Source: an uncultured Bacilli bacterium
GTDB taxonomy: Bacteria; Bacillota_I; Bacilli_A; RF39; UBA660
Length of the DNA stretch: 31,272 bases
Direction: 5' to 3'
NCBI GenBank assembly: GCA_934119965.1
Contig: CAKOTA010000015.1
Coordinates: 1-31,272, forward strand
The notes under the pieces were generated by a model. The model did no database searches. It saw nothing but the letters and a program-made list of their open reading frames with translations, and was not told the origin of the DNA. The translations under genes and the position numbers were made by a program. Shown one piece after another: positions 13,760 through 22,045 of this stretch; the stretch's first letter is position 1; every line of letters starts with the position of its first letter.

Positions 13760-15778
13760 ATCATCACTAAAGAAATCATCAAAGAATTGGTCATCTGTAA
13801 TTTCATTAATATCAAATTTCTTTTCTTCACTTGTTTGTTCTGTCTTAGGAGTCATTTTTTGTTTTTCTTGTTGTTCTTTTTCTTTCTTTTCTTCTTCTTC
13901 CAATTCTGCTATTTTAGCATCTATTCTTTTTACTAAATCATCAACATTTAAACCGCCCCCACCAACTGGTGATGGTCTATCCATTCCCATACCTGAGAAA
14001 AATGGAGGCATCATATTATTAGATTTAGGAGCATCTTCACCTAACATTTCTTTTACTTTTTTATCTCGTTTTTCATTTACAAATTCTTTAATATCAAATA
14101 CTGGTACCTTTTTCTTTTCTCTTGTTGGATATCCAGCTTTAGGATAACTTTTACCCCACAATCCTTCTTTGTCCATTTTCCAAGCAGGAGTCATTTTTGT
14201 TTTAAAAGGCATCTCCCTTGTTCTTATAATAATCATCGTATACATTGGTAAACGTTGTAAATCTGAAACTGTAACAAGCGGAGTTGAAGCTGTTTTATCA
14301 TCTTTCTTTGATTTTACTTCACCACACATCTTACTAATTTCTTCTAAGGCAGATAACTCTGAACTAATTAAATATATCCAGTTACCGCAGTTACCTTTTA
14401 TTGTGTCTCCCTTTTCCTTACCATAAACTTCTGTTAATTGAGCAAAGTTTTGAATAATAAAGGTAAATCTTATCAATCTTGAACGAGCGGCTGTTACCAT
14501 TGCATCAGCATCTTTTAAAGGAGGCATATTAGCAAACTCATCTAGAATAAAATTAGTTTTAAATGGTAATTTACCTCCATTAGCATATGCTACATCAATC
14601 AAAGTTTCATAACATTGTTTAACAAATATTGTAGCAAGTGGATGGTAAGTTTTCTTTTCATCATGGATAATTATAAATACAGCTGTTTTCTTTCTACCAA
14701 TATCTTTCATATCAAAATCACTATGTGATAACATTTCGGATAAATTTTCTTTTGAAGAAAACAATTTTATTTTTTGTTTGAATACTGATAAAATACTACC
14801 CTTTGTATCATTTGGGGCCATTAATGTACTTGCAACATTTATATAAGCTGGAGAAGATTGATCTTTATCACTAAAGTATTCTTTCATATAAGTAGTTCCA
14901 CCTATTTTATCTTCTCCTACTGTTGTCATTAAATTTATTGTATTTAAATTTATTTCTTCTTCTTTGGCATCTTCAAAAAGAGCTAAACAAAGACCAACAA
15001 AATAGTCAGCTGAAGTATTTTCCCAGAATGGATCTTGACCTTTGCTTGATTCGTCATAAAGAATATTCTTAGCTAAGTCATCCAATAATTCAGTTGCTTT
15101 ATCTATATTTCCTTCTTTATACAAACTATATGGCAAAGTTATTGGATTCCAACAATTACCATTTTGAGGATTACGGAAATTTAATAAAATTATATTGTAA
15201 CCTTTTTCTTTTAACTCTTCGGCATTTCTTTCATATATCTCACCTTTAGGGTCAGTTATAATCATTGATTCACCAGCTTTAGCAAGCGTTTTAACCATTG
15301 GTTGAACTATACTTTCAGTTTTACCAGACGCAGTTGATCCAATAACTAAATTGTGCCATTCACCGGAATCAACCCAAATTTCTTTACCATTATTCATTAA
15401 AGGAATTCCTGCAACATCTGATTCGTTTGCTAAAGGATCAACTCTCTCTAAATGTTTTTTCATTTCTTTATCAGTTGCCCATCTAGAATAACCCTTTTCT
15501 TTTTTAGGACTCAAATCTATTCCAAGGCCTTTTTCCCTTTCGAAAAAATGACTTGAAACACTAGTAAAGGCAGCTATCAATGCCATCAAATAAAATACCA
15601 TTACAGGGGCAAAATATTCTGGTGTAAAGCCAGGAAATGGATTTAAGCCTGTAAACGAAGAATCTTTGATAAAAGATACTACATTTAATACAGCAATATC
15701 CACTATATAAAATAGTACAATAGCAAATATTACAAATATTACAACATCTTTTGGTTCTGCTTTAAATTTTAATTTCAT
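13754..15778 (-). CDS. VirD4/TraG-type coupling ATPase
   Basis: 674 residues. Two N-terminal membrane helices (~11-37 and ~56-77) precede the ATPase: Walker A GSTASGKT (147-154), the TraG/VirD4 motif DPKGE (176-180), Walker B FILDE (410-414) followed by FANMPPL, and IIQNFAQL (441-448). The all-alpha domain lies between. The C-terminal ~55 residues form an acidic Glu/Lys coiled tail ending in DDQFFDDFFSDDE, where coupling proteins often bind substrates. It brings cargo (DNA-protein or protein) to a type IV secretion channel. It is the last gene of the operon. No relaxase is encoded nearby, so a protein cargo is plausible; that is inference. Confidence 0.95.
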   Translation of the reverse strand: MKLKFKAEPKDVVIFVIFAIVLFYIVDIAVLNVVSFIKDSSFTGLNPFPGFTPEYFAPVMVFYLMALIAAFTSVSSHFFEREKGLGIDLSPKKEKGYSRWATDKEMKKHLERVDPLANESDVAGIPLMNNGKEIWVDSGEWHNLVIGSTASGKTESIVQPMVKTLAKAGESMIITDPKGEIYERNAEELKEKGYNIILLNFRNPQNGNCWNPITLPYSLYKEGNIDKATELLDDLAKNILYDESSKGQDPFWENTSADYFVGLCLALFEDAKEEEINLNTINLMTTVGEDKIGGTTYMKEYFSDKDQSSPAYINVASTLMAPNDTKGSILSVFKQKIKLFSSKENLSEMLSHSDFDMKDIGRKKTAVFIIIHDEKKTYHPLATIFVKQCYETLIDVAYANGGKLPFKTNFILDEFANMPPLKDADAMVTAARSRLIRFTFIIQNFAQLTEVYGKEKGDTIKGNCGNWIYLISSELSALEEISKMCGEVKSKKDDKTASTPLVTVSDLQRLPMYTMIIIRTREMPFKTKMTPAWKMDKEGLWGKSYPKAGYPTREKKKVPVFDIKEFVNEKRDKKVKEMLGEDAPKSNNMMPPFFSGMGMDRPSPVGGGGLNVDDLVKRIDAKIAELEEEEKKEKEQQEKQKMTPKTEQTSEEKKFDINEITDDQFFDDFFSDDE

Positions 15779-15788
15779 ATTATCACTC

Positions 15789-16511
15789 CTATAATTCTTT
15801 TACTAAATTATATTTATTTTTCTTCAATTCAAATATTTGGGTTTTGGTTCCTAACTTATCAAAATATGAACAAGTAGTTATCATTTCATATTTATCATCA
15901 TTATTTACATCTATAATATATGGTGTACTAATTAAACATCCATTCATATCATCTGAAAACTTTCTGTTATAAATCACATTAATTTCACCATTTTTAATGG
16001 TATAAATAATAGAGAATTTGTCATCTTTATCCTCCATAAAAGGATCAACAAATACATTTGATAAAAAATTTATTTCTTCAATTTGACCATCATTATCATA
16101 ATCTATCAATACTTTTTTTGCAATAGTCATTTCATTATATTTCTTTATATCTAAATTTTCTAACATTTCTTGATAGTCAGCTTTTTCTAATTCCTTTATT
16201 TCATAATTTAAAACTTTAGTCTTATTGTTTGAAACAGCTATCAAGTTTTTAACTATCTCATTATCGAAATAAAAAGTGTCATCATCTTTTTTAATAAAAT
16301 CATTAGAAATAAAATTATTATCAACATATATATTATACCTTAAATTAGGATTAAATTCTATCTTTTTATATTTTTTTGACTCATATTTAATAGATATGTT
16401 AGGAGAAACTAATATTACAACATTATTGATATTTACTATATATAAAATTATCATTACTAGCGCTATATAGGAAAATAAAACTATCATTAAAATTTTATAT
16501 TTTGGATTCAT
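15789..16511 (-). CDS. membrane-anchored protein with Asp-rich loops, secretion operon
   Basis: 240 residues if it starts at the ATG 16509-16511, five bases after the stop of the hydrolase gene; no strong RBS is visible, so coupling to the upstream gene is likely. One N-terminal membrane helix (~7-27) is followed by an extracytoplasmic domain. Two Asp/Asn-rich loops, DYDNDGQIEEI and DVNNDDKYEMI, look like calcium-binding EF-hand or FG-GAP-type loops of the VCBS kind, each followed by a beta strand. I do not recognise the whole protein. Between a wall hydrolase and VirD4 it may be a structural or VirB8-like bitopic subunit, but only topology supports that. Confidence 0.65.
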   Translation of the reverse strand: MNPKYKILMIVLFSYIALVMIILYIVNINNVVILVSPNISIKYESKKYKKIEFNPNLRYNIYVDNNFISNDFIKKDDDTFYFDNEIVKNLIAVSNNKTKVLNYEIKELEKADYQEMLENLDIKKYNEMTIAKKVLIDYDNDGQIEEINFLSNVFVDPFMEDKDDKFSIIYTIKNGEINVIYNRKFSDDMNGCLISTPYIIDVNNDDKYEMITTCSYFDKLGTKTQIFELKKNKYNLVKEL

Positions 16512-16516
16512 TAATA

Positions 16517-17824
16517 TCAACTCGCTTTCAAACAACGATAACTAGTACTAGAATTAAAATCATAAATATTTCCCCATAATTTTGTATATCCAGCACCAGG
16601 ATCAATAATATTTATATTGTCGCCACTTGTTCCGGAAACCGCCACAAAGTGACTACTACCACTATGAGGTGCATATATAACTAAATAACATCCTTGGTTA
16701 ATCAAAGATTGCATTTGACTTGCTTGTTCACTCTTTGAGCCACTAACTTTTCCTGTTGTTATACTAACATTAGGGAATAAGTCATTCCAATTACCAGCTA
16801 ATAAGCCACTAGCTGTGAATTTACCATTTTTTGATAAATAACAAGCAAATGTTCCAGGATTAAAATTGTCTATTCCTGTATCTATACCCATTCTATCTAA
16901 TTGGATTGCGATTGAAGTAACTAAGCATCCAATTTGACCGAGAGTTCCTGATCCAACTGGAATATTTTTCCACAAATCATATCCTTGTTTCCATGTGTCA
17001 GATGAACCATAACCAGTCTTTCCATCTAACTCAGAACATGCCTTTGCACTATACCCATAACTAGGAGATTCTCCATTTGGACCGCCTTCATAATAAGAGG
17101 CAAAATAGCTTGTTTTAGCTCTATTAAATATCTCATCAACTACTTCATTAATATTACTTTCAATTCTATATTCTTCTACATTTTTATTATAAACTTCTTT
17201 AAATTCAAATCTTTGATAAATCCATCCTTGTTTTATATCACCAGTATATGTTGTTCCAAAATGTTCTAGGCTAGGTTTTCCATTTCCTATATATGAGCTA
17301 TCTTGATCACTTGAACCCGGTTTTGTAGAAGATGGGCCTTTAACATATATATCAAACAATTCTTGACCTCTAGTATCTTGTCTTTTCCACATACAAGCTC
17401 CACAAGCGTCTAATACCATTGCTTTATAATTTTTTCCATTGATATTTAAACTTAGAATATCAAAATAATTATAATATCTAATATTTTGTGCTATACCATG
17501 TTTAGCAACATCGATTCCACAATGATTAGCAGAATTTTTACAAATATTAAGAGCAGCTGCAATAACTAAGTATTTCTCACCATTTGCTTCATAAAAATAC
17601 CATCCATTTCCATCTGTTGTAAATGAATCAATACATTTACCAGAGCCTGTACATCCTCCAGAACCTGTTGCATCCCCAGGATAATAGTATGTATATTGTG
17701 TCAAATATTGGTTATTTTCTATGCTTATATTAATATCATCAAAATTAAAAACAGTTAATATTATTAACATCAAAATAGTAACTTTTAAAGTTATTTTTAA
17801 AATAAAATTAACTATTTTTAACAT
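16517..17824 (-). CDS. secreted wall hydrolase: DPBB-like plus C39-like peptidase domains
   Basis: 435 residues: a membrane anchor or uncleaved signal (~5-27), a Cys-rich domain (~75-165) with YKAMVLDACGAC resembling 3D/RlpA-type double-psi barrels, a linker, and a C-terminal papain-like domain of the peptidase C39_2 kind. Catalytic candidates are Cys300 in GQIGCLVTS, His392 in SSHFVAVSG and Asp408 in INIIDPGAG. Gram-positive type IV secretion loci always carry a wall-degrading enzyme (CwlT/VirB1-like) to open the peptidoglycan, and this gene's place fits. C39-type rather than NlpC/P60 or SLT chemistry is less common. Many Cys residues suggest disulfides, unusual in Bacillota. Confidence 0.78.
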   Translation of the reverse strand: MLKIVNFILKITLKVTILMLIILTVFNFDDINISIENNQYLTQYTYYYPGDATGSGGCTGSGKCIDSFTTDGNGWYFYEANGEKYLVIAAALNICKNSANHCGIDVAKHGIAQNIRYYNYFDILSLNINGKNYKAMVLDACGACMWKRQDTRGQELFDIYVKGPSSTKPGSSDQDSSYIGNGKPSLEHFGTTYTGDIKQGWIYQRFEFKEVYNKNVEEYRIESNINEVVDEIFNRAKTSYFASYYEGGPNGESPSYGYSAKACSELDGKTGYGSSDTWKQGYDLWKNIPVGSGTLGQIGCLVTSIAIQLDRMGIDTGIDNFNPGTFACYLSKNGKFTASGLLAGNWNDLFPNVSITTGKVSGSKSEQASQMQSLINQGCYLVIYAPHSGSSHFVAVSGTSGDNINIIDPGAGYTKLWGNIYDFNSSTSYRCLKAS

Positions 17825-17848
17825 ACTATCACCTCATAATACTATATT

Positions 17849-19378
17849 TTATTTTACACAACCATTCATACATGCTTTATATGCAGAAGATGAATATGCA
17901 TTAATATTTTTACAAGTTTCTGTCTTACATTTATTTTGCATTTTTCTACAAGTATTAACACATTCTGTATGTGCAGTTCCTGAGTTTTTGGAAGATTTAC
18001 AATAAACTTCACCACAGTATTTACTTGAATCAGCATCAATATTACTTGTATCATCATCACTTGTATCAAAATTATTATCACTATAACCAAATGAACTATT
18101 GCTTGGTCCAACGCACTCATGATCATAAAGTCCAGATTGTTCATTAATAGTTGTAGTTGCTTCTTTTGAACCAAATATTACTTCTCTATCATTTTCACCT
18201 GTATAATATGGATGTGTACTAGTAATTCCATATTTTAAGAAAGAAACATATTTATTAAAACTAAGTTGGAAATAATACCACTCACGATTTTGGTACCAAG
18301 GTTTTACATAAGTACAACCTTCACATCCTCCTATATGTTCCACACCTTTTTTATCTCTATATTTACCTACATTCACATAACAATATTCGTGAACATATTC
18401 AACCATTGCATTAGATAAATCTTCTATATCTTTTTTTTGATTAGGAGTTGATTTTTGACTCCATAATTCATTGTAAGCTTTTCCATATGACATTGTTTCA
18501 TGCAATAATGGAATATTAAGAGTAACATCACATGGCTTTTCAACATTTTTTGGCTCCGTTATTTTTTGAGTACAAGCTTCTTTAAATTTATTATAAGTCT
18601 TTTTTATTCTTTTAAAGTATGTTATGGCATAATCACAAACAGCTTTTATGTCATATTCACTTTCTTCATCACCTTTTAAATCATCTTTATCATTCTCAAT
18701 AACATCATCAATTTGTTCTATTTCTTCATCCAAAACAGACCTATCAGGACATATTCCCATATATTTTAAATAATCATACAATTCATCATCACTCATATTT
18801 TCAGTGACATAAGCATCAACAGCTTCACTTTCAGAATAATCAACATCATCAGCATTCATAGCTAAAATTACTATAAAAATCAATATAACAAATGCTCCAC
18901 CAACAAACAATCCTATCTTAACTTTATTTGAAAATTTTTTCTTCATAATTTGGAAAGCTGCATCGCCTATTTCACCAGCAACTTTTCCATTTACTACTCC
19001 ACCTGTTGCTGCTGTTACAGCAGCTCCAGTTGCTTTTCCACCGACCTTATCTATGCCTTTTTCTATTTCACTTTTTTCTTCTTCATTTTTTCCGGTTAAT
19101 TTATTACCAATTTCTTTTCCAATCCCTGGTGAATTAGGCATACGATTTTTGTTTTTAACATTATTTAATCGTTCAATGGTACCCTTGTTGTTTTTTTCAT
19201 AATCTTTAGCAGATTTAAAATTATTAGAAATATTTTTATTTGATTTATTCTTTTTTGGTGAATTAAAATTTCCTCCATTAGAGTTTGAAGGAACATCATT
19301 AGATTGTTCCTCCATCATTTCATCAGATGATACTACTTCATCATCTAATCCATCAAAAATATCTTCTTCATTATCCAT
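17849..19378 (-). CDS. Cys-rich bitopic protein of the secretion locus
   Basis: 509 residues. Residues 1-150 are cytosolic, low-complexity (Asn/Ser/Lys/Asp) with a Gly/Ala-rich amphipathic part (~112-143). A single membrane helix spans ~155-174, and the rest is extracytoplasmic with many Cys, including GGCEGCTY and a C-terminal Cys cluster (CKTETC, ACMNGCVK). I do not recognise the family. Its place directly after VirB4 and before the wall hydrolase is conserved-operon-like, suggesting a structural channel or surface subunit. The end AYSSSAYKACMNGC resembles the end of the pilin-like protein (YDSAAYNACLAEL), which may mean a shared interaction or sorting element. Confidence 0.7.
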   Translation of the reverse strand: MDNEEDIFDGLDDEVVSSDEMMEEQSNDVPSNSNGGNFNSPKKNKSNKNISNNFKSAKDYEKNNKGTIERLNNVKNKNRMPNSPGIGKEIGNKLTGKNEEEKSEIEKGIDKVGGKATGAAVTAATGGVVNGKVAGEIGDAAFQIMKKKFSNKVKIGLFVGGAFVILIFIVILAMNADDVDYSESEAVDAYVTENMSDDELYDYLKYMGICPDRSVLDEEIEQIDDVIENDKDDLKGDEESEYDIKAVCDYAITYFKRIKKTYNKFKEACTQKITEPKNVEKPCDVTLNIPLLHETMSYGKAYNELWSQKSTPNQKKDIEDLSNAMVEYVHEYCYVNVGKYRDKKGVEHIGGCEGCTYVKPWYQNREWYYFQLSFNKYVSFLKYGITSTHPYYTGENDREVIFGSKEATTTINEQSGLYDHECVGPSNSSFGYSDNNFDTSDDDTSNIDADSSKYCGEVYCKSSKNSGTAHTECVNTCRKMQNKCKTETCKNINAYSSSAYKACMNGCVK

Positions 19379-19396
19379 AGTATCACCTACCTCTCA

Positions 19397-21181
19397 TTAG
19401 AAGCCTCCGCCTCCACCAAATGAGTCTAATTCTTGTTCTGTAGCAATTACATTTATACGCATTCTTCTAGAACCACATACAAATAAAGCTTCACCTTGGC
19501 TGTAACCTTTAATACTTTCTTTCTCGTTATCATTCAAGTCTATCAATCTACCTAAATCTTCAACAGCTTGTTTCTTTAACCCCATTACTAAATAATAAGA
19601 GGCATTATCAAAGATTGCTTTTCCTTGAGTAATTACAGCTTGATCACTAAAATCACTTGGTTGTTGCGTAATTATTATTGTACCTGTATTGTATTTACGA
19701 GCACGTCTTTGAATTTGCGCTAAGAAATCAGCTCCTAATGTATTTTTACCAGATATTAACACATGGGCTTCATCAACCATTAATACTGTATTTACATTTT
19801 TATCTAGTGTTAATCCCCAAGCATATTTTAAAATATTAAAGAATAAAGCATTTCTGATATTTTCATCAGCATTCATTAATTCTTTTATATTAAATACTAT
19901 AAAATTACTATCTGAACTAATTGTTGTATGTCCATCAAAATAGTATCTTAATTCTTTTACAATTGGTCTGATTTTTAATTCTAATTTTTCCATAACATCT
20001 TTTTCTTGAGTTTTTTCAGTCATAGAAGCCAATCTACCTTTTATAGTGGCATATACATCTTTAAATGTTGGGTAATCATTAGAAGTAAATCTTGTAAAGT
20101 CTGTATCAAAATCGATACCAAATCTCTTATATGTTTCTTGAACAACTTCACTAAACATATTAAGTACATCTTCTTCAATTCTAGGATCATAATATTTCAT
20201 AAATGCTTTTATTGTTTGAAGTGTTCTTGTTAGTACAGTATAACCTAATCCACCCTCAATTTCTTCTTCATCAGCATCCATTATTACTTCAAGTGGATTT
20301 ACCATTCCGTATTCTCCACCTTTTCCTAAGTCAATAAAATCTCCACCATATCTAGCGGTCATTTCTTCTAATTCACCTTCTGGATCAATTATTACAAGCT
20401 GACAATTATTTCTAATATGTGTTCTTAACATTATTTTTGCCGCCGTTGATTTACCACTACCAGATGTACCTAATATAATCATGTTAGCATTATTTCTATT
20501 ATGTTCTTTTTTTATTTGATACAAAAATTGATTGAATAAAATAACTCCACCTGAGAAATCGACACCTAATAATGTAGATAGTCCAGGGTCTTTTATACTA
20601 TCAAATATAAATGGATACATAGCTGCTATAGTTGGAGCAGGTATTGGAGTTCCTATTCTATCTTCTATATCTTGTTTTTCATATATTGGAAGAATTGATT
20701 TTAAAACTTTTTCTTGTTCAAATCTTAAAGGAACTGCTCTCATTTGCATAGCTTCTAAGTAATTTTTTACTTGGAATTTTTTATTATTTAATTCTTCTTC
20801 ACTATTAGCTGTTATCATAATATGCATTTGAAAATCATAGATTTTTGCTTGAGTAGCTGCTAACTGTTGAACAAATTGTTCTAATGATTCATAGTCTTGT
20901 CTAATTTTTTCTAACATTGTTTTATCTTTTTCTTCAGAATATCTTTGTTTTAGGTCAGCTATTTCTTTATTTAACATTTTAGTTATTACACTAAATGGTA
21001 ATGGTATATGTTTAATTACCATTTTAATTCCTGACATACTTGTTAAATTTGATAAAAAGCCAACTGGTACATATTTTGGATAAGAAATTGCTGTTAATAT
21101 ACAAGCATATTTATCGCTTATTACAAAATAATTTGGTTTAAATTCTAGTCCTTTTGGAGCTATTTGTGCTTTTATATCCAT
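19397..21181 (-). CDS. VirB4/TraE-type secretion ATPase, main part
   Basis: 594 residues. Residues ~1-200 continue the VirB4 N-terminal domain (PKYVPVGFL..., a coiled segment, then the linker with MQMRAVPLRF). The ATPase domain follows with Walker A GTSGSGKST (238-246), IIDPEGELEEM (264-274), Walker B VLMVDEAHVL (466-475) and IIITQQPSDF (502-511). It ends in a Gly run. VirB4 is the motor common to all type IV secretion systems. The first ~180 residues expected of a full VirB4 are in the gene just upstream, which overlaps this start by one base (TAATG). Confidence 0.94.
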   Translation of the reverse strand: MDIKAQIAPKGLEFKPNYFVISDKYACILTAISYPKYVPVGFLSNLTSMSGIKMVIKHIPLPFSVITKMLNKEIADLKQRYSEEKDKTMLEKIRQDYESLEQFVQQLAATQAKIYDFQMHIMITANSEEELNNKKFQVKNYLEAMQMRAVPLRFEQEKVLKSILPIYEKQDIEDRIGTPIPAPTIAAMYPFIFDSIKDPGLSTLLGVDFSGGVILFNQFLYQIKKEHNRNNANMIILGTSGSGKSTAAKIMLRTHIRNNCQLVIIDPEGELEEMTARYGGDFIDLGKGGEYGMVNPLEVIMDADEEEIEGGLGYTVLTRTLQTIKAFMKYYDPRIEEDVLNMFSEVVQETYKRFGIDFDTDFTRFTSNDYPTFKDVYATIKGRLASMTEKTQEKDVMEKLELKIRPIVKELRYYFDGHTTISSDSNFIVFNIKELMNADENIRNALFFNILKYAWGLTLDKNVNTVLMVDEAHVLISGKNTLGADFLAQIQRRARKYNTGTIIITQQPSDFSDQAVITQGKAIFDNASYYLVMGLKKQAVEDLGRLIDLNDNEKESIKGYSQGEALFVCGSRRMRINVIATEQELDSFGGGGGF

Positions 21182-21732
21182 TATCCAATCACCGTCCCAA
21201 AAGTTGTTGTTGAACCACCATTCAAGAAGTTATCTAAAATAATTCTCAAATCATTATTTGTTACTTGTCTTGTATTCAAACCTGCACTTGCAAACATATT
21301 AATTAAATTTCTTATTCTTTTCATTATTAAATCATTATTTCTTTCTTTGAATAATAAATAATATTCTGTATCGACTATATTGTTATTCATAAACATATTA
21401 GCTTTATTTATATCTTCTAATATTAGTTTTCTTTTTACTTGATCACTAGTAGAATTAAATAATAGTTGTAGTTGAGATAAATAAACATTAATATCAACTG
21501 GTCTATCTGCAGCTATTATCCAAAATTCATAGTCTATCATATTATAAACATTCCTTAAATTACTAATTATAGCATTTTGCGTATCAAAATCAGCTATAAA
21601 AATATTTCTTGGAGCTATTTTAATTCCAGTAACTTTTTCATTATTATCAAGTATTATCATTCCATTGGTAATACTTTTTACAGGAACAAAAGATTCATCA
21701 GTATATTTACTTTTTGATTTTGCTGATTTCAT
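21181..21732 (-). CDS. VirB4 N-terminal domain as a separate protein
   Basis: 183 residues opening with the VirB4/TraC-type N terminus: TDESFVPVKSITNGMIILDN, IAPRNIFIADF, then a helical region. The protein stops where a normal VirB4 would continue, and the next gene begins on the overlapping base. Sum of the two is 777 residues, a normal VirB4 length. The neat TAATG junction and intact frames suggest a stable gene fission with coupled translation rather than a sequencing frameshift. Its start overlaps the PrgI-like gene by 26 bp. Confidence 0.82.
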   Translation of the reverse strand: MKSAKSKSKYTDESFVPVKSITNGMIILDNNEKVTGIKIAPRNIFIADFDTQNAIISNLRNVYNMIDYEFWIIAADRPVDINVYLSQLQLLFNSTSDQVKRKLILEDINKANMFMNNNIVDTEYYLLFKERNNDLIMKRIRNLINMFASAGLNTRQVTNNDLRIILDNFLNGGSTTTFGTVIG

Positions 21733-22027
21733 CCATCACACACCAACCTTTCCATACATATTTTTGTCTTGAAGTTATAAAGATTATTGCATTTATTATA
21801 ACAGTAAGAACATTATGGTAATTAGGAATAGGAAACACTAGAAAACCTGCTATACAAGCCGGAACGATTGCTAAAATAGCCATCCAAAATTCATTGATTG
21901 GAAGTATTAATAATAACAATAGTGTCAATCCTACTCCACTAGCAAATAATATCAAATCAAATGTATAAAACATTCCAAATAACATCATTGATTTTTTAGA
22001 ATTTGCTGGTATTAAATAATTTCCCAT
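21707..22027 (-). CDS. PrgI/VirB3-like inner-membrane subunit
   Basis: 106 residues: IPANSKKSMMLFG, two membrane helices (~14-41 and ~46-68), then the conserved FPIPNYHNVLTV and the terminal YVWKGW motif seen in PrgI-family proteins of Gram-positive type IV secretion loci. PrgI/VirB3 works with VirB4 and commonly precedes it, as here. Good match in length and position. Confidence 0.85.
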   Translation of the reverse strand: MGNYLIPANSKKSMMLFGMFYTFDLILFASGVGLTLLLLLILPINEFWMAILAIVPACIAGFLVFPIPNYHNVLTVIINAIIFITSRQKYVWKGWCVMDEISKIKK

Positions 22028-22045
22028 TTTTATTCATCCCCTTTT

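Noticed and set aside
17866..18174. Second minus-strand frame inside the Cys-rich bitopic gene
   Set aside because: It is a frame-shifted shadow of the 509-residue gene with no start signal.
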